39,405 nucleotides of DNA from Fredinandcohnia onubensis (GTDB taxonomy: Bacteria; Bacillota; Bacilli; Bacillales; Bacillaceae_L), in the NCBI RefSeq assembly GCF_002734285.1, contig NZ_NSEA01000033.1, forward strand, positions 1-39,405, in the 5' to 3' direction. The position numbers and the translations under genes were made by a program. Positions within the stretch are counted from its first letter, which is position 1; every line of letters starts with the position of its first letter. This document shows, in pieces, positions 33,606-39,405 of this stretch. A model generated the notes under the pieces. The model was not told the DNA's origin, did no database searches, and saw nothing but the letters and a program-made list of their open reading frames with translations.

Positions 33606-35531
33606 ATGAAAAGTTTAAAAGACTATAAGGAAAATTGGGAACAGTTCATTTTTGAGGATTATATAAAACCAAACATCAATCCAATTGTTAAGCTTTCATG
33701 GCTTCGTTCAAAAAGGATGGGGATCGATCCTTTTCGTACTTATGGAAAAATAAAACCATTTGATTATGAAAAATATAAGGAGTTAATTAACATTGCAACA
33801 CCATTAACGAAAGGTCTTTATTCGATTGTTGAGGGCTCCGGATTTATGGTCATTATTTGTAATGAACAAGGGCAACTATTAAAGGTAATTGGCGATACGG
33901 ATCCATTGAATCATGCAAAGAGGATGGGTTTCATTGAAGGAGCTGATTGGAGCGAGGCAGAAATGGGTACCAATGCTATCGGTACGTCGATTGTAGTCGA
34001 TTCTCCACTTCAAATCGTTGCAGAGGAACATTTTGCAAAGATTTGTCAATCTTGGACATGTTCAGCAGCGCCGATTCATGATAGTAATGGAAAGATTATA
34101 GGTGTTCTGAATATATCTGGCCCAAGGGACAAAGTCCATTCGCATACCTTAGGGATGGTTGTGTCAACTGTTAAAGCCATCGAATATCAACTAAAATTAA
34201 ATGAAAACATGCAAAAGATTTTAATGATGCAAAAATTTCTTGAAGCAGCTACAAATAGTATCGATGACGCAATAGTAATTACAGATACTCAAGGAAAAAT
34301 TATCATTTCAAACGACCAGTTTACAAGGCTATTTGATCTTAATAAGAGTCAGCAGGAAAATAAAAAGTTAAGTACTATTTTCATTAACCAACTATTAACA
34401 TCCACAAATAAAGAGCGTTTTTTGGATAAAGAAATACATATAAAACGTCTAGACTTGCAGCCAAGTATCCACTGTATTGTTAGTAAAATACCGATTTACC
34501 AAGAAAACAGTTGGCTAGGTTCGATGATTACATTAAAGGAGATGAAGAAGGTTCGTCACCTTGTTAACCATTTAACAGACCATCGAGCTAAAATCTCGTT
34601 TAGCGAAATTATTGGTGAATCTCATACATTTGTAAATAAAGTACAAGAAGCAAAACTAGCGGCCAATACAAGTTCTACTGTCCTAATTTTAGGAGAAAGT
34701 GGGACAGGTAAGGATATGATTGCACAAGCTATTCACAACGCAAGTGACCGGAAAAACAAGCCTTTTATCTCGATTAACTGTGGAGGTATACCACGTGATT
34801 TATTAGGTAGTGAACTTTTCGGGTATGAGGAAGGTGCCTTTACAGGAGCGAAAAAAGGGGGCAGGCAAGGGAAATTTGAACTGGCTGATGGAGGGACTCT
34901 ATTTTTAGATGAAATAGGGGAAATGTCATTGGAGATGCAAGTGCTTTTATTACGTGTTCTACAAGACAGGGAAGTAGTACGAATTGGCGGACAAAACGTT
35001 ATTTCTGTAGATGTACGAATAATAGCAGCAACCAATCGTAATCTGCGTAAAGAAGTGGAAAAAGGTAGTTTTAGGGAAGACTTATTTTTCCGTTTAAATG
35101 TGATGCCTATAGAACTGCCACCACTTCGAAACAGATTAGCGGATATCCCCCTTTTAGTAGAATTTTTCATCCGTCAGTTTAGTCATAACCTTAACCGCTC
35201 AATGCCTATTATTGACCCAGGATTTATTCATGCATTAATGCAGTATAGTTGGCCCGGCAATATCCGGGAATTACAAAATATTTTAGAGAGAACAATGAAC
35301 AAAAGTTTGAAAGATCATCTAACTTCTCAAGATTTACCGAGTGAAATCTTTGAAAAGAAAGAGCAGCATAAAAAAGAAGGTATGATTGTCCTAGATCGTA
35401 ATCAATTAAAAAAGCAAGCAATTATCCACGCTTTGGAAAGATCTAAAGGCAACATTCTACATGCAGCAAAATATTTAGGAATCGCAAGAAGTACACTATA
35501 TCGGCAAATGAAAAAATTCAATATCCAATAA
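33606..35531 (+). CDS. Sigma-54-dependent activator (AcoR-type)
   Basis: A 641-residue enhancer-binding protein. Layout: N-terminal GAF-like sensor (about 50-200, with GTNAIGTSIV as in AcoR-type proteins), a PAS domain (about 215-320), an AAA+ domain with Walker A GESGTGKD (about 363-370), the sigma-54 contact loop GAFTGA (410-415) and FLDEIGEM, then a Fis-type helix-turn-helix (about 600-640, NILHAAKYLGIARSTLYRQM). The frame opens at a TTG at 33594, but GGAGGG just before the ATG at 33606 decides the start. A perfect -24/-12 promoter lies immediately after this gene, before the E1alpha gene, so it is the obvious activator of that operon. Confidence 0.92.
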   Translation: MKSLKDYKENWEQFIFEDYIKPNINPIVKLSWLRSKRMGIDPFRTYGKIKPFDYEKYKELINIATPLTKGLYSIVEGSGFMVIICNEQGQLLKVIGDTDPLNHAKRMGFIEGADWSEAEMGTNAIGTSIVVDSPLQIVAEEHFAKICQSWTCSAAPIHDSNGKIIGVLNISGPRDKVHSHTLGMVVSTVKAIEYQLKLNENMQKILMMQKFLEAATNSIDDAIVITDTQGKIIISNDQFTRLFDLNKSQQENKKLSTIFINQLLTSTNKERFLDKEIHIKRLDLQPSIHCIVSKIPIYQENSWLGSMITLKEMKKVRHLVNHLTDHRAKISFSEIIGESHTFVNKVQEAKLAANTSSTVLILGESGTGKDMIAQAIHNASDRKNKPFISINCGGIPRDLLGSELFGYEEGAFTGAKKGGRQGKFELADGGTLFLDEIGEMSLEMQVLLLRVLQDREVVRIGGQNVISVDVRIIAATNRNLRKEVEKGSFREDLFFRLNVMPIELPPLRNRLADIPLLVEFFIRQFSHNLNRSMPIIDPGFIHALMQYSWPGNIRELQNILERTMNKSLKDHLTSQDLPSEIFEKKEQHKKEGMIVLDRNQLKKQAIIHALERSKGNILHAAKYLGIARSTLYRQMKKFNIQ

Positions 35532-35534
35532 TTG

Positions 35535-35562
35535 GTGTAGCGTTCTGTAGTGAAGTGTAGCG
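35535..35562 (+). promoter_or_regulatory. Direct repeats GTGTAGCG, candidate activator site
   Basis: GTGTAGCG occurs at 35535-35542 and 35555-35562, 20 bases apart (two helical turns), about 130-155 bases upstream of the -24 element. That is a usual distance for enhancer sites of sigma-54 activators. The second copy continues as CGCTTACA, resembling half a cre box. Function is inferred from position only. Confidence 0.35.
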
Positions 35563-35573
35563 CTTACATAGTA

Positions 35574-35609
35574 GAGAAGTGTCTCAAATTGGGACAGTTC
35601 TCTTTTTTT
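35574..35609 (+). terminator. Terminator of the activator gene
   Basis: GAGAA-G-TGTC-T-CAA (35574-35587) pairs with TTG-G-GACA-G-TTCTC (35589-35602), followed by seven T. It isolates the activator gene from the sigma-54 promoter downstream. Confidence 0.75.
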
Positions 35610-35688
35610 ATGGAGAATTAAATATTTACCTATACGTGAAGACCCTCTTAAACAAGGTCAAGAAAATAATTCCAGTGGATTTAAAAAG

Positions 35689-35705
35689 TTGGCACGCTTT
35701 TTGCA
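35689..35705 (+). promoter_or_regulatory. Sigma-54 (-24/-12) promoter of the dehydrogenase operon
   Basis: TTGGCACGCTTTTTGCA fits the consensus TGGCACG-N4-TTGCW exactly; the GG (35691) and GC (35703) are 12 bases apart. The start of transcription should be near 35716, about 40 bases before the E1alpha start codon. Confidence 0.88.
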
Positions 35706-35755
35706 TTATTGATTAATGTAACTATTCATTAGAGTAAGCAAAGGAGGAAATAAAA

Positions 35756-36742
35756 TTGACTATTTCTATTGATCAACTTAAATGGATGTATGAAACAATG
35801 TACAAGATTCGTTATTACGAAGAAACAATGATGGATGCTTATGCTGAAGGAAAAAATCCTGTTTTTAATATTGGACTAGGTCCTGTACCTGGCGAAATGC
35901 ATTTATCCAATGGTCAAGAACCAGCTGCTGTGGGTATTTGTGCACATTTAAGAAAAGAAGATACGGTATCATCTCCACACCGCCCACATCACCATGCCAT
36001 TGCAAAAGGTGTTCATTTAAATAAGATGACTGCAGAAATGTTTGGTAAAGTAACAGGTTTAAGTAAAGGAAAAGGTGGCCATATGCACATCTTTGATCCA
36101 GAGGTAAACTTTTCATGTGGAGGTATAGTAGGAGCTAATATTCCTCATGCACTTGGTGCTGCATTAGTTTCGAAGAAGAGAAAAACAAATGACGTAGCGG
36201 TTGCATTCATAGGTGAAGGCGCAGCAAACCAAGGCGCATTCCATGAATCTTTGAATTTAGCTGCACTTTGGAATCTCCCATTAATCGTTGTAGTTGAAAA
36301 TAATAATTACGGTATTTCTGTAGCGAAAGAAGATTCAACATCCATTGCGTCAAATGATCTTCGTGCGTCAGCATATGGTGCTAAAGGCTATTATGTAAAA
36401 GACAATGATCCAATTGCGATGTATGAAGCATCAAAAGACGCTGTCGAACGTGCTCGTAATGGTGAAGGTCCTTCGATCATTGAAATAGAAACCTATCGTT
36501 TCCTCGGACACTTCCAAGGCGACCCAGAATTGTATCGTGAGAAAAAAGAAGTACCCGAACTAAAAGCAAAAGACCCAATTGTAAAATTACGTAACCTACT
36601 CGTTTCTGAATATAACATAACGGAAGAGGATGTAATTGCACTTGAAAAGAAGGCAACAGAGGTAGTTGACGAAGCTTATCAGTTTGCTAGAGAAAGTGCA
36701 TATCCTGCACCAGAAGCAGCATTAGAAGATTTATATATTTGA
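35756..36742 (+). CDS. Thiamine-diphosphate-dependent dehydrogenase E1 alpha (AcoA-like)
   Basis: A 328-residue E1 alpha subunit of an acetoin/2-oxoacid dehydrogenase complex; with E1 beta it binds thiamine diphosphate and starts oxidative cleavage of the substrate. Visible: HRPHHHAIAKGV, GLSKGKGGHMHIFD, and the cofactor motif GEGAANQGAFHES (from residue 153) ending with NNNYG. The start is TTG after AAAGGAGG. It is the first gene behind a sigma-54 promoter and an AcoR-type activator, the usual control of acetoin catabolism in Bacilli. The N-terminal stretch GLGPVPGEMHLSNGQE differs from B. subtilis AcoA as I recall it, so another substrate cannot be excluded. Confidence 0.85.
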   Translation: MTISIDQLKWMYETMYKIRYYEETMMDAYAEGKNPVFNIGLGPVPGEMHLSNGQEPAAVGICAHLRKEDTVSSPHRPHHHAIAKGVHLNKMTAEMFGKVTGLSKGKGGHMHIFDPEVNFSCGGIVGANIPHALGAALVSKKRKTNDVAVAFIGEGAANQGAFHESLNLAALWNLPLIVVVENNNYGISVAKEDSTSIASNDLRASAYGAKGYYVKDNDPIAMYEASKDAVERARNGEGPSIIEIETYRFLGHFQGDPELYREKKEVPELKAKDPIVKLRNLLVSEYNITEEDVIALEKKATEVVDEAYQFARESAYPAPEAALEDLYI

Positions 36743-36771
36743 AAGAAAAATCCATAGGAGAGGTGTCTATT

Positions 36772-37791
36772 ATGTTACAAACAAAAAAACGTTTATTAAC
36801 TGGAAATAAAGCGCTTTCTGAAGCGATTCGTCTCGAAATGGAAACAGATCCAGAAGTTTTCGTTTTAGGTGAAGATGTCGGCAAATATGGCGGTATCTTT
36901 GGTTCAACAGAAGGTTTGTACGATAAATTCGGGCCGGAAAGAATTATGGACACACCCATATCTGAAACTGCATTTATCGGGGCAGCGGTAGGAGCAGCAG
37001 CACAAGGAATGCGACCAATCGTAGAATTAATGTTTGTGGACTTCTTTGGCGTTTGTATGGATCAAATTTACAACCAAATGGCAAAAATTCCTTACATGTC
37101 TGGTGGTAATGTAAAACTTCCAATGGTTCTTATGACCGGTGTTGGCGGTGGTTACAATGATGCAGCCCAACACTCTCAAACTTTATATGCCACATTTGCC
37201 CATATGCCAGGAATGAAAGTTGTTGCTCCAACTACACCTTATGATTTAAAAGGTATGATGATCTCAGCGATTCGTGACGAGAACCCAGTTGTTTTTATGT
37301 TTCATAAAACACTACAAGGTTTAGGCTGGATGGATCAAATTGATGCTTCCTTGGGACATGTTCCAGAAGAGGCATATACAGTTCCACTTGATAAAGCAAA
37401 AGTGGTTCGTGAAGGATCTGATGTAACAATTGTAGGTATCCAAATGACAACTGTCCAAGCACTTGAAGCAGCGAAAAAGCTTGAAGAAGACGGAATTAGT
37501 GCAGAAGTTATTGATATTCGCTCACTCGTTCCGCTAGATAAGGAAACAATCTTAAACTCTATTAAAAAGACACATCGTTTAATGGTTGTTGATGAGGATT
37601 ATCTATCCTATGGATTAACTGCTGAAATTGCTGCTTTAGCTGCAGAACATGGCCTCTATGACTTGGATGCACCAGTCAAAAGAATGGCAATCCCTGATGT
37701 TCCAATTCCATACAGTCGTCCATTAGAACAATATGTTTTGCCAAATGCAGAAAAAATCTATAAAGCTGCTAGAGAACTAGTTAATGAATAA
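36772..37791 (+). CDS. Dehydrogenase E1 beta subunit (AcoB-like)
   Basis: A 339-residue transketolase-like E1 beta subunit. Recognisable stretches are LGEDVGKYGGIFG, the DTPISETAFIGAAVGAA core, VELMFVDFFGVCMDQIYNQ, and VIDIRSLVPLDKETI in the C-terminal domain. The frame is open back to 36739 inside the E1 alpha end, but AGGAGAGGTG precedes the ATG at 36772, which is the better start. It forms an alpha2beta2 tetramer with the upstream product and is translated from the same sigma-54-driven transcript. Confidence 0.9.
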   Translation: MLQTKKRLLTGNKALSEAIRLEMETDPEVFVLGEDVGKYGGIFGSTEGLYDKFGPERIMDTPISETAFIGAAVGAAAQGMRPIVELMFVDFFGVCMDQIYNQMAKIPYMSGGNVKLPMVLMTGVGGGYNDAAQHSQTLYATFAHMPGMKVVAPTTPYDLKGMMISAIRDENPVVFMFHKTLQGLGWMDQIDASLGHVPEEAYTVPLDKAKVVREGSDVTIVGIQMTTVQALEAAKKLEEDGISAEVIDIRSLVPLDKETILNSIKKTHRLMVVDEDYLSYGLTAEIAALAAEHGLYDLDAPVKRMAIPDVPIPYSRPLEQYVLPNAEKIYKAARELVNE

Positions 37792-37816
37792 AAACTGACG
37801 GAAAGGAGATCACATC

Positions 37817-39196
37817 ATGGCAATCGAAGTAAAACTACCTCGTCAATCTGAAGACAACGATGAAAGTTTAATCACCTTCTGGCATGTTTCAGAAGGAGAC
37901 TATATCGAAAAGGGGCAGACATTAGTAGAAGTTCAAACTGCCAAGGCTATATCTGAAATAGAAGCACCTGAGTCGAGTTATATTAAGGAAATTAAAAAAC
38001 AAAGAGGAGATACAGTGAAAGTTGATGAAGTCCTCGTTGTCCTTGATACAAATACTTCTGCTGAATCGGATGCAGAATTAGAGACTGCTATAACTGTTGA
38101 AGAATTAGAAAAACCTCAAGAAGTAAAATCAGTGGTTGAGGTCAAAGCAACACCGAGAGTGAAGCGACTTGCTACCCAACTTGGCGTGGACTGGCAAAAG
38201 GTAACGCCAACTCGCCCTGACGGAAAACTTACTTTAGAAGATATTCGAGAAGCAGCAGGTGCATTAAATCAGCCAGTTGTAAAAGAGGCAACTCCTGAAA
38301 AAGTGGTTAACCAACCCGTGGAACAAGCTGAGAAGAAAATGCGAACCGTTATTGCTGCACCTTCTGTCCGTAAATATGCACGGGAACATAATATTAATTT
38401 AGAAGAAATTGAAGCATTGAATCCAAATGGAAGAGTAACAAAAATTGATGTGGATCGCGCACTTCAAGCAAATGTAGAAGTATCGAAATCTCCATTAACA
38501 GATAATGAAATTATTCCATTTACAGGTATTCGCAAAGTAATCTCAAATGCAATGGTTCATTCCAAAACAACGATTCCACATGTTACACATTTCGATGAAG
38601 CAGAGGTCTCTCTTTTAGTTGACCATAGACACAAGACGAAAGCATATTTTAGTGAGGAAGACGTTAAACTCACATACCTTGCTTATATTGTTAAAGCCTT
38701 AACAAAAGTTCTTAAAAAGTATCCAATGTTAAACGCTTCGCTGGATGATCAAAAAGACCAAATTATTCTTCATAAGCAATATAATATGGGAATTGCGGTC
38801 GACACAGAACGTGGATTAGTGGTTCCCGTTATTAAAAATGCTGATCAAAAGTCACTTTTTGATATTGCCAAAGAGATACAAGAACTTTCTAAAAAGGCAA
38901 GGGAAGGCTCTATTAAAGCCGATGAAATGTCTAGTGGAACTTGCACAATTTCAAATATAGGTTCTGAGCGAGGAGCTTGGTTTACCCCTATTATTAATGC
39001 ACCACAATCCTGTATTCTAGGATTTGGTCGTATTGAGAAAAAAGTCGTTGTCATTGATGATGCAATTGAAATTAGACCTGTTATGACCTTGTCTCTAAGC
39101 TACGATCACCGCTTAATTGATGGGGCTACAGCACAGAAGGCTGTAAATGAATTTAAAAAATTGGTTCACGAACCTGATTTATTATTAGCCTATTAA
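37817..39196 (+). CDS. Dihydrolipoamide acyltransferase E2 (AcoC-like)
   Basis: A 459-residue E2 core. The lipoyl domain (1-76) carries the lipoylated Lys43 in VQTAKAISEIEAP. Two peripheral-subunit-binding-type domains follow: TPRVKRLATQLGVDWQKV (from about 112) and APSVRKYAREHNINLEEIE (from about 181), each with a DG or NG turn. The catalytic domain (about 230-459) has SYDHRLIDG with His431 and Asp435. It takes the acyl group from E1 to CoA. Start ATG after AAAGGAG. It is the last gene; the E3 dihydrolipoamide dehydrogenase usually found next is absent, so E3 must come from another locus. Most E2 proteins have one binding domain, so two is unusual. Confidence 0.9.
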   Translation: MAIEVKLPRQSEDNDESLITFWHVSEGDYIEKGQTLVEVQTAKAISEIEAPESSYIKEIKKQRGDTVKVDEVLVVLDTNTSAESDAELETAITVEELEKPQEVKSVVEVKATPRVKRLATQLGVDWQKVTPTRPDGKLTLEDIREAAGALNQPVVKEATPEKVVNQPVEQAEKKMRTVIAAPSVRKYAREHNINLEEIEALNPNGRVTKIDVDRALQANVEVSKSPLTDNEIIPFTGIRKVISNAMVHSKTTIPHVTHFDEAEVSLLVDHRHKTKAYFSEEDVKLTYLAYIVKALTKVLKKYPMLNASLDDQKDQIILHKQYNMGIAVDTERGLVVPVIKNADQKSLFDIAKEIQELSKKAREGSIKADEMSSGTCTISNIGSERGAWFTPIINAPQSCILGFGRIEKKVVVIDDAIEIRPVMTLSLSYDHRLIDGATAQKAVNEFKKLVHEPDLLLAY

Positions 39197-39215
39197 TTTA
39201 ATAGAGAAATCAAAA

Positions 39216-39258
39216 GAAAACTGCCTTCAAAAACTATATAAGTTTAAGGGCGGTTTTT
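39216..39258 (+). terminator. Terminator of the dehydrogenase operon
   Basis: AAAACTGCCTT (39217-39227) pairs with AAGGGCGGTTTTT (39245-39257), with a long loop. Confirms that the operon ends after E2 within this window. Confidence 0.7.
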
Positions 39259-39403
39259 CTTTGTTTTGAAATTTTGTCTTAAAACTGATCACCTTCATAC
39301 ACCCCCGCGCCGACATTGCCTTCGCTTCATCGAGCGTATGAAGAGGAAAAGAGTCAATGAAAAGTGGGTGAATCCTAATCGGTATATCATCATAACGAGA
39401 AAC
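39226..39403 (-). CDS. Possible 3' end of a minus-strand gene (partial)
   Basis: On the minus strand an open frame enters from the right edge and reads VSRYDDIPIRIHPLFIDSF, PLHTLDEAKAM and then a less convincing tail to a TGA at 39226-39228. The first 35 residues look like a real protein end; the tail overlaps the operon terminator, so the true end may be a frameshift away. I do not recognise the protein. Confidence 0.3.
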
Positions 39404-39405
39404 GA

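Noticed and set aside
35580-35596. Palindrome TGTCTCAAATTGGGACA as enhancer site for the sigma-54 activator
   Set aside because: It is the inner part of a longer stem followed by seven T, so a terminator for the activator gene explains it better.

Overview
The window looks like chromosomal DNA of a low-GC, Gram-positive Bacillaceae-type bacterium. It is AT-rich, has strong AGGAGG-type ribosome binding sites, frequent TTG/GTG starts, CcpA (cre)-like boxes, lipoprotein-type solute-binding proteins and stem-loop plus T-run terminators. I cannot name the species. I see no rRNA, tRNA, CRISPR array, insertion sequence or phage gene.

Left part (1-14.9 kb): after a lone metallo-beta-lactamase-fold hydrolase comes a fructan (levan/inulin-type) utilisation locus. 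It has a LacI-type repressor, an operator-rich intergenic region, two LplB/LplC-type permeases, a solute-binding lipoprotein, a fructokinase, a cytosolic GH32 fructosidase, a small DUF624 membrane protein and a secreted 1778-residue enzyme. That enzyme carries two GH32 modules, three related jelly-roll-like modules and one LamG-like module. The logic is: cut the polymer outside, import oligosaccharides by ABC transport (no ATPase in the locus, so a shared MsmX-type ATPase is assumed), hydrolyse to fructose inside, and phosphorylate. This is the most distinctive system here; the second GH32 module carries Glu where the family normally has the Asp nucleophile.

Middle part (15-24 kb): Gfo/Idh/MocA oxidoreductase, DUF1456 protein, an unrecognised Tudor-like/coiled-coil protein, spermidine acetyltransferase SpeG, a minus-strand low-complexity PGFGFGR-repeat protein, a TPR-like gene remnant, then a probable catabolic island (cytosine-deaminase-like amidohydrolase, AraC regulator, GPH symporter, creatininase-family protein) of unknown substrate.

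Right part (24-39.4 kb): arsRBC of the staphylococcal-plasmid type with three 16-bp direct repeats over its promoter; a CitST-like two-component system and a CitM-type citrate transporter; a doubly truncated malic-enzyme fragment; a tRNA-dihydrouridine synthase; an aspartate dehydrogenase; and a sigma-54 activator (AcoR type) followed by a consensus -24/-12 promoter and an operon for E1alpha, E1beta and E2 of an acetoin-type dehydrogenase complex. No E3 gene follows, and the E2 has two E3-binding-type domains. The window ends just after the operon terminator, with a possible 3' end of a minus-strand gene.
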